Position numbers and translations under genes: made by a program. From positions 186,001 through 250,000 of the forward strand of contig JAQTZA010000005.1 in NCBI GenBank assembly GCA_028687995.1: 64,000 nucleotides of DNA, read 5' to 3'. A model generated the notes under the pieces. It saw only the letters and a list, made by a program, of their open reading frames with translations. It had not been told where the DNA came from and did not search any database. Positions 34,552 through 43,993 of this stretch are shown one piece after another. The stretch is from Bacteroidales bacterium (GTDB taxonomy: Bacteria > Bacteroidota > Bacteroidia > Bacteroidales > UBA7332). Numbering within the stretch: position 1 is the stretch's first letter; each line of letters begins with the position of its first letter.

Positions 34552-37170
34552 TTAAAATTCTTGACCTATAATGAAGTGGAAATTACTTCCGCTATATTGT
34601 CTGCTATTGAATACCTTATCAAAACCATACGCCCAATCAATTCCTAGCATACCAATCATTGGAAGTAAAATACGTACACCTGTTCCTGCTGAACGTTTTA
34701 ATTGGAATGGATTAAAATTGTCTAAATTCGCCCACGCATTTCCTGCTTCTACGAATGCCAATGCAAAAATCGTTGATGTTGGTTGGAGCATCAATGGATA
34801 GCGTAATTCCATACCCAAGCGAGAATATCCATATCCCTCTTGTCCGTAAGGTGTTAACGAACCATTGGCATATCCACGTAAGGCTATAGTTTCTGTGGCA
34901 TACATACCGCTATATCCACTCATACCGTCGCCACCCATATAGAATGTTTCAAAAGGTGATTGTTTGTTTTTGTCGTAATATCCTACAAAACCATATTCAG
35001 CTCTTGTAGCAAGAATCAACTTTTGATTGTTTGAAATTGGTGTAAATGTACGAGATTTGAATTTCCATTTGTGGTACTCAATCCATTTGAATTTCGATTC
35101 ATCTGTATTTGGAATATTGGCGTAATCTTTACCATCGAACATAGAATATGGAGGGGTAAGTTGTACCGAAAGAGAGAAGCTTGATCCACTACGAGTAAAC
35201 ACAGGATTGTCAATTGAATTTCTGGATAAACTCAAGCTTAAGCTAACGTTGTTGGAAACTCCATTATGAATAACAAAGTAATTCCAATCTTTCAACTTGT
35301 ATAGTTGATATGAGAATTCAGTTGAAAATGTGAAATAGTCATCTGGCCAAGAGAGTCGTTTCCCAAATCCAATAGAAAGACCCAACATCTGAATGTATTT
35401 ATCTGGATCTAATGCCAAAGTGTAGTTTTGAGAGCCATAACCACTATAACCTCCTCCGTAACTACTTCCATAACCTCCGTAACCGCTAGTGTAAGGATTG
35501 CTCCCGTAGGTGTTGTATGGATTATATGATTGATTTATATCAGTTTGTTTACTATAATAGGCCGATACAGAGAATGAATTTGGTCTTTTTCCGCCAAACC
35601 ATGGATCCATAAAAGACATACTGTATGATTGATAATAATCTGCGTTCGTTTGACCACTAATTGTCAGTGTTTGTCCATCGCCTTGAGGAATAATGCCTTT
35701 GTATGTACTAGGATTTAGCAAGTTTTTTATAGAAAAGTTGGTGAATTTCAGACTCAGTTTACCAATAATACCTGTCTGTCCCCAACCTGCAGAAAATTCT
35801 ACTTGGTCATTTGCTTTCGACTCTAATCCATACAGAATATCAACTGTTCCATTCTCGGGATTTGGAGTTGGACGAATATCCATGTTTTCTGGATTAAAAT
35901 GTCCAGTTTGAGCAATTTCGCGAGCCGAACGTTGAATATCTGTTTTACTGAATAATTGACCAGGTTTGGTGCGCAATTCACGACGGATAACATGCTCGTA
36001 AAGGCGGTCATTACCCGTTATCTGTACTTTGTTGATAGTTGCTGGACGTCCTTCGTAAATGCGCATTTCAAGATCAATAGAGTCATTCTGCACATTCACT
36101 TCCACTGGTTCAATATTGAAAAAAAGGTAGCCTTTGTCCATATATACATTTGCCAAAGCATCCTCGTCGCTCTGTGTGCGTTCTTCGAGTAGCTTTTGGT
36201 TATATACATCTCCAGCCTTCATCCGTAGTACTGTAGAAAGATAATCAGACGGATAAACCGTATTGCCAATCCACTTAATGTCTCGTATAAAATATTTTTT
36301 TCCCTCTTCTAATTTCAAATAAACATTCACCAGTTTATCGTTCACTTTCACAACGCTATCGCTCACTATTTTAGCATCACGGTAGCCTAATTCATTGTAC
36401 TTTTGAATAATAAGGTCTTTGTCGCCACTGAAGTCCGTAGTTACAAATTTCTTTTGACGGAAGAAGTTGACCAAACGTTTTTTCTCGTTGGTTTTTTTCA
36501 TCGTGCGTTGAATTTTATTCGACGATAAAGCTTGATTTCCTGTGATAAAGATCTTATTTACTTTCGTTTTAGATTTGCGATCTACACTGATTTCAATAAT
36601 TACATTATTCTCTTTACTTAAATCGTCTTTTTGTTTAATATCAACATCAACACTGTGAAATCCCTTCTCTTCGTAATGTTTCTTGATGATTTTTTTAGCA
36701 CGATCGATTAAGTTTGGAGTCACTTGATTACCTTTTACCAATCCTAATTTTGTTTCTAAGTCCTCTTTGTCAGATTTCTTCATTCCGATGAAAACAAGGT
36801 CAGAAATACGAGAGCGTTGTTTCAATGCAATCTCTAACCAGACTTTGTTGCCTTCAATTTTGGTAGCATCAATTTTTACATCCGAAAAAAGGCCATGTTT
36901 CCAGAATCGCTTCACAGAATTGGTTATTTCATCGCCTGGTACCGAAATTATTTGTCCAACAGTCAATCCCGAGAAGCCGATTAATACATAATCCTCGTAA
37001 TTTTTAACGCCAGTAACAGCAATTCCCGCAATCTCATATTTTTTTGGTGTATTGGAGTATTTTATCACCGGTTTTGCCGCAACACTATCTGTTGAGGTGC
37101 TATTCCCTTGAGCAAAACTTCCTAAAACAAGCGAAATGAAAGTAATAAATAATAAAAGTTTTTTATACAT
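34552..37170 (-). CDS. bamA: Outer membrane assembly factor BamA
   Basis: Omp85-family insertase for outer-membrane beta-barrels, 872 residues. A signal peptide covers residues 1-20. POTRA repeats run to about residue 440, and a 16-strand barrel to the C-terminal aromatic residue (HFIIGQEF). The barrel holds a Gly/Tyr/Ser-rich low-complexity insert (SGYGGYGSSYGGGYSGYG and flanks, about residues 545-590), probably a surface loop. It is followed by two ompH genes and preceded by uppS on the same strand. Confidence 0.95.
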   Translation of the reverse strand: MYKKLLLFITFISLVLGSFAQGNSTSTDSVAAKPVIKYSNTPKKYEIAGIAVTGVKNYEDYVLIGFSGLTVGQIISVPGDEITNSVKRFWKHGLFSDVKIDATKIEGNKVWLEIALKQRSRISDLVFIGMKKSDKEDLETKLGLVKGNQVTPNLIDRAKKIIKKHYEEKGFHSVDVDIKQKDDLSKENNVIIEISVDRKSKTKVNKIFITGNQALSSNKIQRTMKKTNEKKRLVNFFRQKKFVTTDFSGDKDLIIQKYNELGYRDAKIVSDSVVKVNDKLVNVYLKLEEGKKYFIRDIKWIGNTVYPSDYLSTVLRMKAGDVYNQKLLEERTQSDEDALANVYMDKGYLFFNIEPVEVNVQNDSIDLEMRIYEGRPATINKVQITGNDRLYEHVIRRELRTKPGQLFSKTDIQRSAREIAQTGHFNPENMDIRPTPNPENGTVDILYGLESKANDQVEFSAGWGQTGIIGKLSLKFTNFSIKNLLNPSTYKGIIPQGDGQTLTISGQTNADYYQSYSMSFMDPWFGGKRPNSFSVSAYYSKQTDINQSYNPYNTYGSNPYTSGYGGYGSSYGGGYSGYGSQNYTLALDPDKYIQMLGLSIGFGKRLSWPDDYFTFSTEFSYQLYKLKDWNYFVIHNGVSNNVSLSLSLSRNSIDNPVFTRSGSSFSLSVQLTPPYSMFDGKDYANIPNTDESKFKWIEYHKWKFKSRTFTPISNNQKLILATRAEYGFVGYYDKNKQSPFETFYMGGDGMSGYSGMYATETIALRGYANGSLTPYGQEGYGYSRLGMELRYPLMLQPTSTIFALAFVEAGNAWANLDNFNPFQLKRSAGTGVRILLPMIGMLGIDWAYGFDKVFNSRQYSGSNFHFIIGQEF

Positions 37171-37202
37171 ATTTTGTTTATAAACAGCTTGTAAGCTAGG
37201 TT

Positions 37203-37943
37203 TTATTTGATTTGCTCACTAATCTTACCAAACCGACGTTCGCGAGATTGGTAGAAAAGAATGGCTTTAATTAAACTATCTTCATTGAAATCAGGCCAAA
37301 ACTCCTCTGTGAAATAGAGTTCGGAATAAGCAATTTGCCACAACAAGAAATTACTGATTCGAATTTCACCGCCTGTTCGAATCATTAAATCAGGATCAGG
37401 GATATTTTGTGTATTGATGTAAGAATCAAAAAGATGATCGTTGATATCTTCAATGAGTAGGCGATTTTCTTTCACAGCTATGGCGATTTCTTTTGCTGCG
37501 TTAGCTATTTCCCATCTGGAGGAATAGCTGAGGGCAAGTACAAGTGTTACACCCGTATTTTCAGATAGAAAGTCGATACAATTATCCAATTCTGCTCTAA
37601 CTGCAGGCGCCAATCGATTAATGTCACCGATGGCTTTCATTCGCACGTTGTTTGCGTTTAACTCTTCTCTCTCGTGCTGAATAGCGTGAACGAGCAATCC
37701 CATCAAAGCTTGCACTTCATCGTCGGGTCGATTCCAGTTTTCGTTTGAGAATGTATAAAGAGTGAGGTATTTGATACCCAAATCAGCAGCAGCTTTCAAA
37801 ACATTTCGCACACTTTCGACGCCATATTGGTGACCATAGCTGCGTGGTTTATCTTGCTGCTTTGCCCATCTGCCATTGCCATCCATTACAATTGCAATGT
37901 GCTCGGGGAGTCGGGATTTATCTATTTGATCTTTTAAAGACAT
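37203..37943 (-). CDS. uppS: Isoprenyl transferase (undecaprenyl diphosphate synthase)
   Basis: Cis-prenyltransferase that makes the C55 carrier lipid for peptidoglycan and O-antigen. Signatures are HIAIVMDGNGRWAKQ at about residues 15-29, TLYTFSNENWNRP, and the C-terminal DLMIRTGGEIRISNFLLWQ. It has 246 residues. It starts 2 nt after the upstream DUF6089 gene and precedes bamA by 32 nt, forming an envelope-biogenesis operon. Confidence 0.96.
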   Translation of the reverse strand: MSLKDQIDKSRLPEHIAIVMDGNGRWAKQQDKPRSYGHQYGVESVRNVLKAAADLGIKYLTLYTFSNENWNRPDDEVQALMGLLVHAIQHEREELNANNVRMKAIGDINRLAPAVRAELDNCIDFLSENTGVTLVLALSYSSRWEIANAAKEIAIAVKENRLLIEDINDHLFDSYINTQNIPDPDLMIRTGGEIRISNFLLWQIAYSELYFTEEFWPDFNEDSLIKAILFYQSRERRFGKISEQIK

Positions 37944-37945
37944 TT

Positions 37946-38629
37946 CTAATTTTTATTACATTTACATTTTGGTTTGATGATATCAAACGTGATGTAGCAC
38001 TTTATATAGGAATATAAATCTGTATTTTTGAAATTTGACCCACTATTTATATTGTAGGGTGAATCTAATTCAGCTGTGCGTTCGAGTCGGTCGCTAAGCA
38101 ATAAGTTGAATGACAGCTCAGAGCCTATGTTGACTCTGTGAAAGAGTTTGTATTTCAAACCAATTCCCACCGGAATGTTTAATCTTGTCATATTTGAAGG
38201 AGCTGTGACGACTGTAGCACCAAATCCTGTAAAAATATAAGGCGTGAAACGTCTTGTTTCCTTGTATTTGAATGAATCGCTGTAGCTAAAAAAACTGTAT
38301 TCTAAATGCGCATTAAAATCATAAAATGAAGTTTTGAACTTAATACTGTTATTACTCGGCAATACATTTGAACTGAGCTGAGAGTCTCCCGAAACATCTC
38401 CTTTTAACAAATCAACCTTTAACGCAGTTCTAAGATTGAAGTTTCTTCTAATACTGATTCCTTTTACCCATTCTGGACTAGTGAATAAAGCCATATTGTT
38501 GGCATCACCACTGTAATAAGACGCACCAGCAGTTGGACCTATTTCGTATTTATATTCTTGTGCCGAAATAGTTTCAAATGTGTAAACAGATAGTATTAAA
38601 AGCAGAGATTTGATTGCGATACTCTTCAT
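37946..38629 (-). CDS. DUF6089-like outer membrane beta-barrel protein
   Basis: 227 residues with a signal peptide (SIAIKSLLLILSVYTFETISA). Alternating beta strands follow, with the pattern YEIGPTAGASYYSGDANN at the start of the mature part, as in the DUF6089 family found before uppS/bamA in Bacteroidales. The end is lysine/cysteine rich (KPKCKCNKN). It is probably a small outer-membrane barrel; function unknown. Confidence 0.75.
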   Translation of the reverse strand: MKSIAIKSLLLILSVYTFETISAQEYKYEIGPTAGASYYSGDANNMALFTSPEWVKGISIRRNFNLRTALKVDLLKGDVSGDSQLSSNVLPSNNSIKFKTSFYDFNAHLEYSFFSYSDSFKYKETRRFTPYIFTGFGATVVTAPSNMTRLNIPVGIGLKYKLFHRVNIGSELSFNLLLSDRLERTAELDSPYNINSGSNFKNTDLYSYIKCYITFDIIKPKCKCNKN

Positions 38630-38697
38630 TCTTTATTCTTTTGGGATTTGCATAATAACAACGTTGAAAGAGATTGATTCCGTATTCAACACGTTAA

Positions 38698-40113
38698 TTA
38701 TTGGCGAATAAAACCATAACGGTTCAATCTGCCTCTCCATATTTCATTAAGATTTGCACTACTTCTGTCACCTGAATGATTCAGACCACCGAAAAGCCAA
38801 ATATAGTTTTCACTATCTATTAGCGTTGAAGCAAATGATCTATCAATAAATCCGGTAGGAAGTATATTCACCGTTTCCTTTTTCCAGCTAATTCCATTGT
38901 CTTTTGAAGAGTAAACCTCCTTGAAATCTTGTGTAGCATCACTTCCGCAGCTCAAGACCATTTTGCCGTCATAAAAATAGGCATTCGCTCCTTGGCGTTT
39001 CGAAAACCAATTTCCATTATTATCAATATTATAGCCACAGTGAAATCCTGATTTGTCCCAATACATTTGTTGTACAGAATTTAATAAATTCCCTGCAAAA
39101 TCTTTCCCGCCGATTAGAGTTAATTTCTCTGTTAAGCCGATTGTTTTAGAAATTGAAGCAAATCCACTCAAGGGGAAGTCGCTTGGAAGAGCAGCATCTC
39201 CAATTGCTGAAAATGTTGAACCATTTGTTGTCGACACAAAGTGATTCGAATTACCTTCGCTCGAAATCAAGATCAAATGCGAAGTAGCAAATGCATCTGT
39301 TACCGAACCAACTATTCCAATTATGTCGATGGCTGATGTTACTTTAAGCCACGCTTCTCCATCGGCAGAGGAGTATAGTTCTTTGTCAGAGGTTCCGATA
39401 TACAGTTTATCTCCAAAAGCTGTAATGGTCTGAAGGTTTGCGGTTAGAGGCAGATTCTGTGTTTGTAATGTCCACTGTTTACCATCGGTAACGGAAGATT
39501 TGAATAACATAATACCTGAGCTTGTATTCAGGTAGTTTAGAAATTCGTTTTTGAAAGAAACAGTTTTATTTAAATTAAATGCCGTGGTATTCCATCCATC
39601 AAAGGTTTGGGCATTCCAAACCAGTTCATTCGGATTTTTGGTGTGGATATTTAATTTAACAGTATACGTTTTTTTAGTTACACCATCCACCGCTGTCACT
39701 TCTACCATGAAAGGCTCGGTAAATGTAATCGAATCTGTGGTGGCATATAGCTTTTCGGTTCCAGATGGATATTTGATCATTACTTTTGATGCAGACGCAA
39801 AAGAGATTGTGGCAAATAATTTTCCTTTTTTGAGTGTCGTACCCGCTGGAAGTGAATCGAGGTTGTATATATTTCCCGTGTTTTGATCAATTGTAAAATA
39901 GACCTTATCCAGATTTTTTAATAAAGTTGCATCATCTGTTGATAACGTAGTTGCTTTTGATACAAGAGCTGAATCAGTTACGGTCAGATTAAATGAAATA
40001 ATCTTAGCATCTGTAGAGAGGGGAGTGTCGTCAACAACAGTGCTAGTTAAACAAGAATTCAATAAAAGAGATAGAAAAAGAGGTGATAAAAGTAATAGTT
40101 TGCTTATTTTCAT
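38698..40113 (-). CDS. DUF6242-type lipoprotein
   Basis: 471-residue predicted lipoprotein with the lipobox LLNSC at about residues 17-21. The N-terminal beta domain resembles cadherin-like or DUF6242 modules (TVTDSALVSKATTL, KTYTVKLNIHTKNPNELVWN). The rest looks like a sialidase/Kelch-type propeller, with repeats of the type SADGEAWLKV, STTNGSTFSAI and SSKDNGISWKKE. It is probably surface or periplasmic, and the ligand is unknown. It has a TATTTTTG promoter box at 40159-40166. Confidence 0.72.
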   Translation of the reverse strand: MKISKLLLLSPLFLSLLLNSCLTSTVVDDTPLSTDAKIISFNLTVTDSALVSKATTLSTDDATLLKNLDKVYFTIDQNTGNIYNLDSLPAGTTLKKGKLFATISFASASKVMIKYPSGTEKLYATTDSITFTEPFMVEVTAVDGVTKKTYTVKLNIHTKNPNELVWNAQTFDGWNTTAFNLNKTVSFKNEFLNYLNTSSGIMLFKSSVTDGKQWTLQTQNLPLTANLQTITAFGDKLYIGTSDKELYSSADGEAWLKVTSAIDIIGIVGSVTDAFATSHLILISSEGNSNHFVSTTNGSTFSAIGDAALPSDFPLSGFASISKTIGLTEKLTLIGGKDFAGNLLNSVQQMYWDKSGFHCGYNIDNNGNWFSKRQGANAYFYDGKMVLSCGSDATQDFKEVYSSKDNGISWKKETVNILPTGFIDRSFASTLIDSENYIWLFGGLNHSGDRSSANLNEIWRGRLNRYGFIRQ

Positions 40114-40158
40114 TTTATTCTGTGAGATAGAGTCTGTTAGTTACTTCATTAAGAGATG

Positions 40159-40193
40159 CAAAAATAGAAACATTTTTGGGTTACCGCCCAAAA
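40159..40193 (-). promoter_or_regulatory. Promoter -7 box and palindrome for the DUF6242 lipoprotein gene
   Basis: TATTTTTG (minus strand, 40159-40166) fits the -7 consensus, 45 nt before the ATG. Upstream, 40174-40193 is an inverted repeat TTTTGGG-N6-CCCAAAA whose outer half supplies a TTTG 22 nt from the -7 box. A regulator bound there would overlap the -33 region. Confidence 0.45.
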
Positions 40194-40320
40194 TGCCGTT
40201 GATTATTATGGAAATTTAGAAATATTAATGGACTCTTTCGGCAGATGTAGATGAAAAACAACGAATTGTGAAAATTTAATTTTTTTTGGATGCCAACTTC
40301 GGATTGGATATAAAAAGAAA

Positions 40321-40412
40321 AGGTTGTCATCACGACAACCTCAACCTTCTTATTAACCTTAAAAATCTAAACCATGAAAAACATATTGCAAAGATATAGC
40401 AATAATCTTTAA
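40321..40412 (+). other. Orphan leader-like element with 12-codon ORF
   Basis: Part of a 433-nt gene-free stretch (40114-40546). A perfect 8-bp hairpin AGGTTGTC/GACAACCT (40321-40341) is followed by an ATTAACCTTAAAAATCTAAACC leader split around 40351-40373 and then an ATG at 40374 that opens a 12-codon ORF (MKNILQRYSNNL, stop at 40410-40412). The ORF itself can fold (AAAGAT/ATCTTT). The layout resembles leaders found before surface-protein genes in this phylum, but no such gene follows. It may be a remnant or a small regulatory RNA. Confidence 0.4.
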
Positions 40413-40466
40413 TGGCAAATTATTAAGTAATAAAATGATATGTATTTTGTTTATTTAACATTGAAA

Positions 40467-40501
40467 TGACATAATGATTATTATTAATGCTCATTATGTC
40501 A
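40467..40501. terminator. AT-rich inverted repeat downstream of the RlmI-like gene
   Basis: Perfect 11-bp arms TGACATAATGA/TCATTATGTCA (40467-40477 and 40491-40501) with a 13-nt loop. A second small palindrome TTTGAT/ATCAAA follows at about 40510-40526. They lie within 80 nt of the minus-strand methyltransferase stop at 40547 and may help terminate it. Low G/C makes the terminator call weak. Confidence 0.4.
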
Positions 40502-40546
40502 AAACATTGTTTGATTTAATATCAAAATGATATTTATTCACATGAC

Positions 40547-41734
40547 CTACTCTACATAGAGCACTAATCCCTTTAGGTATTCTCCTTCGGGATGATATAT
40601 ATTTATTGGATGGTCTGCCGGTTGAGTCAATTGATTTAGAATTCTTACTTTTCGACCAGCTTGAGCAGCCGCACTGAAAATGGCAGTTCTGAAATTATCT
40701 TTGGTTACCACTTGTGAACAGGAAAATGTAAACACGATTCCGCCTGGTTTAATCTTTTTGAAAGCACGGGCATTGATTTTCTGGTAGCCTTGAAGAGCAT
40801 TTCGAAGTACATTTTTGTGCTTTGCAAAAGCTGGAGGATCAAGAATTATTAAATCATAATCATCGTCCATTTTATCCAAAAATTTAAATGCATCTTCAGC
40901 AAATGATTCGTGACGAGGGTCATTTGGGAAGTTTAGTTCAACGTTTTTATTGGTCAGCTCTATGGCTTTTGCCGAACTATCAACAGAATGAACGGTTGTA
41001 GCGCCTCCTTGCAAGGCGTAAAACGAGAATCCACCAGTATAACAAAACATATTCAATACCTTTCGACCTTTCGAATAATGTCCAAGTAAAGCTCGATTAT
41101 CTCGTTGGTCGATGAAGAATCCTGTTTTTTGACCTTTTAGCCAATCTGCATGGAATTTCAACCCATTTTCGATTGCAATCGTACTCACATCTTTTCCACC
41201 GAACAGATAACCATTCTCCTGACCCAAATCGGCCATGTAGGGTAGTGTAGTCTCCGATTTGTAGTAGATGTTTTCCAATTCGTTGCCCATTACATTTTTG
41301 AGAGCCTCAGCTATCTCGATGCGAGCAAAGTGCATACCTGGTGAATGAGCTTGCATAACTGCCGTTTTGGCATAAACATCAATAATCAATCCAGGAAGAT
41401 TATCGCCTTCACCATGCACTAGCCGATAGCTATTGTTTTGTTCGCCGGCAACCAATCCGATTGCTTTGCGCATTTCGAAAGCCGCATTCAATCGCTTTTC
41501 CCAAAAAGATGTGCCAATGTCTTCTTTCTCAAACGTCAGAACTCGTATAGCGATACTCCCAATTTGAGCATGGCCTATGGCGACAAATTCTTTTTTTGAA
41601 TTGAGTACTTCTACAATTTCTCCCTCTTCGGGAGAGCCTTCTGCTTCGGCAATTGCGCCAGAGAAAATCCAAGGATGAAAGCGTTGAAGAGATGCCTCTT
41701 TGCCTGGTTTTAATATAATTTTTTTGAAATTCAT
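40547..41734 (-). CDS. RlmI-like 23S rRNA (cytosine) methyltransferase
   Basis: SAM-dependent methyltransferase of 395 residues. The N-terminal PUA domain covers about residues 1-75 (LKPGKEASLQRFHPWIFSGA). The Rossmann domain has VLNMFCYTGGFSFYAL (SAM motif), VHSVDSS, and the catalytic-type motif LIILDPPAFAK. This fits the RlmI/YccW family, which modifies a cytosine of 23S rRNA. The exact target is not provable from sequence. It lies 9 nt after the exonuclease gene. Confidence 0.87.
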   Translation of the reverse strand: MNFKKIILKPGKEASLQRFHPWIFSGAIAEAEGSPEEGEIVEVLNSKKEFVAIGHAQIGSIAIRVLTFEKEDIGTSFWEKRLNAAFEMRKAIGLVAGEQNNSYRLVHGEGDNLPGLIIDVYAKTAVMQAHSPGMHFARIEIAEALKNVMGNELENIYYKSETTLPYMADLGQENGYLFGGKDVSTIAIENGLKFHADWLKGQKTGFFIDQRDNRALLGHYSKGRKVLNMFCYTGGFSFYALQGGATTVHSVDSSAKAIELTNKNVELNFPNDPRHESFAEDAFKFLDKMDDDYDLIILDPPAFAKHKNVLRNALQGYQKINARAFKKIKPGGIVFTFSCSQVVTKDNFRTAIFSAAAQAGRKVRILNQLTQPADHPINIYHPEGEYLKGLVLYVE

Positions 41735-41743
41735 AGTCGTTTT

Positions 41744-42331
41744 TTAGATGTCTTCGTCGCTATTTTCAGTCAATGCTTGATAAATGCGATAGCATGCCCA
41801 AGCATCTGTAGCGGCATATTGTTGTTGCTGTGTAGTCAGAATCTCAGCCTCCCAGTTGGTAAGTCGTTGACTTTTCGAAATCTTTTGATGAAATAAAATG
41901 GCGAAAATCTTCTGCAAACTATTATCCAGAATGTTGTAATCTTTTACAAATGTTTGTAGTTCTATGTGTCCTTTTGGTGCAAATGCGACCCAATGATTCA
42001 ATGCGCGGAAATCGTCTCGAATGGCTAATCCAATTTTCAGGATATTCTCATTTTTCAAAATCTGAGCAATTGAGTGAGGAAGTCCAATCACATTCAATCG
42101 AAATAGATAGCAGGTATCCTCGGACGAAAGCTGTAAAAGGCACACTTTGTAATTGTCTCCTTTTTTAAATGAAGGGCGAGTTTCGGTATCAAATCCAATG
42201 TATTTGAATTGTGATAAATAGGCGGCGGCGATGTCAGCCTCTTCTACCGTTTCTACGAGAATAATTTTACCCTCAAACGATACGACGGGCAGATTGTTTA
42301 TCTCTTCTTTGGTGATTTGTGATGCAATCAA
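41744..42331 (-). CDS. RNase D-like 3'-5' exonuclease
   Basis: 195-residue DEDDy exonuclease domain protein. ExoI is IGFDTETRPSF, ExoII IGLAIRDDFRAL, and ExoIII YAATDAWACYRIY with the catalytic Tyr and Asp. There is no HRDC domain, so it is shorter than RNase D and probably trims RNA or DNA ends in a more limited role. It is part of a three-gene unit DUF5063-exonuclease-methyltransferase that recurs in Bacteroidales. Confidence 0.88.
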   Translation of the reverse strand: MIASQITKEEINNLPVVSFEGKIILVETVEEADIAAAYLSQFKYIGFDTETRPSFKKGDNYKVCLLQLSSEDTCYLFRLNVIGLPHSIAQILKNENILKIGLAIRDDFRALNHWVAFAPKGHIELQTFVKDYNILDNSLQKIFAILFHQKISKSQRLTNWEAEILTTQQQQYAATDAWACYRIYQALTENSDEDI

Positions 42332-42358
42332 TGGATGAGAAGGTTTATGTAAATTAGT

Positions 42359-42922
42359 TTATAACCAATAGTCTTTTGAATCTTCCTCAGGTTCGTACGA
42401 TTCTGATTCGTCGGCATTGAAGCGTATGTGATGCAATGCGCCAAGCGCATTTACCAGTTTTTGTCCCCAAAAAATGCCGAAATTTTCTTTGCAAGCAACG
42501 AGAGCATCGTTCATCGAAATCTCGTGACCAATACTGAAAGAGGAAACGAAATTTTTCACATCTTGATAAATGTCGGCGAGATCTTCTGAAATGGATGCCA
42601 AAACAGGAGTGTCGCTAAATTTCATTTCAGGATGAAACGTTTCCAAATAATCATCTTTTTCTTTTAATAAGGATGCAATAGAATTAACTGTCATTGCATA
42701 CGATTCCTCCGTCACGAATTCTTCTGTAGAATCATCGCTTTCGGCCGCACATTCTGGTAGAAGTGTAGCTTTTAAGTAGAGAAGAGGCAATATTTTGACA
42801 GCTCTATCGATAAATTCTTTTGGCTCACATTCGGTAGCACGCTCCAATAGTAGGCAATATTCGACACCTACGGTAACAAATTCAACTACATTTTTGGAGT
42901 ATATAATTTCTTTATAGCTCAT
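42359..42922 (-). CDS. DUF5063 family protein
   Basis: 187-residue acidic, helical cytoplasmic protein without signal or TM segments. The pattern (VVEFVTVGVEYCLLLE, then LPLLYLKATLLP and ending with an Asp/Glu-rich tail) fits DUF5063. It is upstream of the exonuclease and rRNA methyltransferase genes, so a link to RNA metabolism is possible but unproven. A -7 box TACTTTTG lies 20 nt upstream of the ATG. Confidence 0.75.
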   Translation of the reverse strand: MSYKEIIYSKNVVEFVTVGVEYCLLLERATECEPKEFIDRAVKILPLLYLKATLLPECAAESDDSTEEFVTEESYAMTVNSIASLLKEKDDYLETFHPEMKFSDTPVLASISEDLADIYQDVKNFVSSFSIGHEISMNDALVACKENFGIFWGQKLVNALGALHHIRFNADESESYEPEEDSKDYWL

Positions 42923-42941
42923 TGATTTGATGATTATTTGG

Positions 42942-42949
42942 GCAAAAGT
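42942..42949 (-). promoter_or_regulatory. Promoter -7 box for the DUF5063 unit
   Basis: TACTTTTG on the minus strand matches TAnnTTTG and is 20 nt before the DUF5063 ATG. No good -33 TTTG is seen at 19-21 nt. Confidence 0.45.
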
Positions 42950-43059
42950 AGCAAAATAAATTCACTTCTGCCTTGTTCGAGGTGTTGAATTTTGTTATAC
43001 CTTTACGCCGTTTTTCGCGCACGCATTTACTCAATTAACAACTAATAAAACTGATTATT

Positions 43060-43962
43060 ATGAAGCCAACATTATTTGTTCTGGCCGCTGGTATGGGAAG
43101 TCGTTATGGTGGACTGAAGCAATTGGACGGTCTCGGCCCCAATGGTGAGACTATTATGGATTACTCAATTTACGATGCTGTGAGAGCAGGATTTGGAAAG
43201 GTTGTATTTGTTATTCGTCACAGTTTTGAAACGGATTTCCGTACAAAAATTATCAATAAATATGAGAATGTCATACCTGTTGAGCTTGTATTTCAAGAGT
43301 TAGAATATCTTCCAGAAGGATTTACGTTGAATTCAGAACGAGTGAAACCTTGGGGTACAAATCATGCTACTTTGATGGGAAAAGATGTGATCAAAGAACC
43401 ATTTGCAGTGATTAATGCAGACGATTTTTATGGTCGCGAGAGTTTCTCTATTTTGGCTGATTCGTTGAAAGAACTTGAAGGTAAGACCAACGAATATTGT
43501 ATGATTGGCTACAGAGTGGGTAACACATTGTCAGAAAGTGGATCGGTAGCACGAGGCATTTGTGAAGTAAATAGCGAAAGCTATTTGACTACTGTGGTAG
43601 AACGTACTCATATTGAACGAGTAGATGGCTTGGTGAAATACAAAGATGAAAACGATACATTTGTAACCATCAGCGATAACACGCCTGTATCAATGAATAT
43701 GTGGGGTTTTACTCCTGATTATTTCCAATTCTCTGAAGAGTTTTTTGTGAAATTCTTGAAAGAAAATGAGACAAATATCAAAGCAGAATTTTTTATTCCT
43801 TTTGTGGTAAATTCTCTTATTGAGAGTGATATCATCAAACTAAAAGTACTTGATACACCTTCTATGTGGTTTGGTGTAACGTATGCCGAAGATCGTCAAT
43901 CTGTTGTGGATAAACTCAACGCATTGGTAGAAGCTGGAGAATATCCAGAAAAACTTTGGTAG
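43060..43962 (+). CDS. Sugar-1-phosphate nucleotidyltransferase family protein
   Basis: 300-residue GT-A-like nucleotidyltransferase. The N-terminal signature is FVLAAGMGSRYGGLKQLDGLGP, where the family consensus is LAAGxGxR, and VINADDFYG carries the metal-binding aspartates. It resembles the Bacteroidota group annotated as nucleotidyltransferase or NDP-sugar synthase; the sugar is not known. It stands alone with a TACCTTTA sequence, one mismatch from the -7 consensus, upstream, and ends in a bidirectional terminator. Confidence 0.83.
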   Translation: MKPTLFVLAAGMGSRYGGLKQLDGLGPNGETIMDYSIYDAVRAGFGKVVFVIRHSFETDFRTKIINKYENVIPVELVFQELEYLPEGFTLNSERVKPWGTNHATLMGKDVIKEPFAVINADDFYGRESFSILADSLKELEGKTNEYCMIGYRVGNTLSESGSVARGICEVNSESYLTTVVERTHIERVDGLVKYKDENDTFVTISDNTPVSMNMWGFTPDYFQFSEEFFVKFLKENETNIKAEFFIPFVVNSLIESDIIKLKVLDTPSMWFGVTYAEDRQSVVDKLNALVEAGEYPEKLW

Positions 43963-43993
43963 ATTCTTTTTGACGAAAAATTGACGAAAAAAT

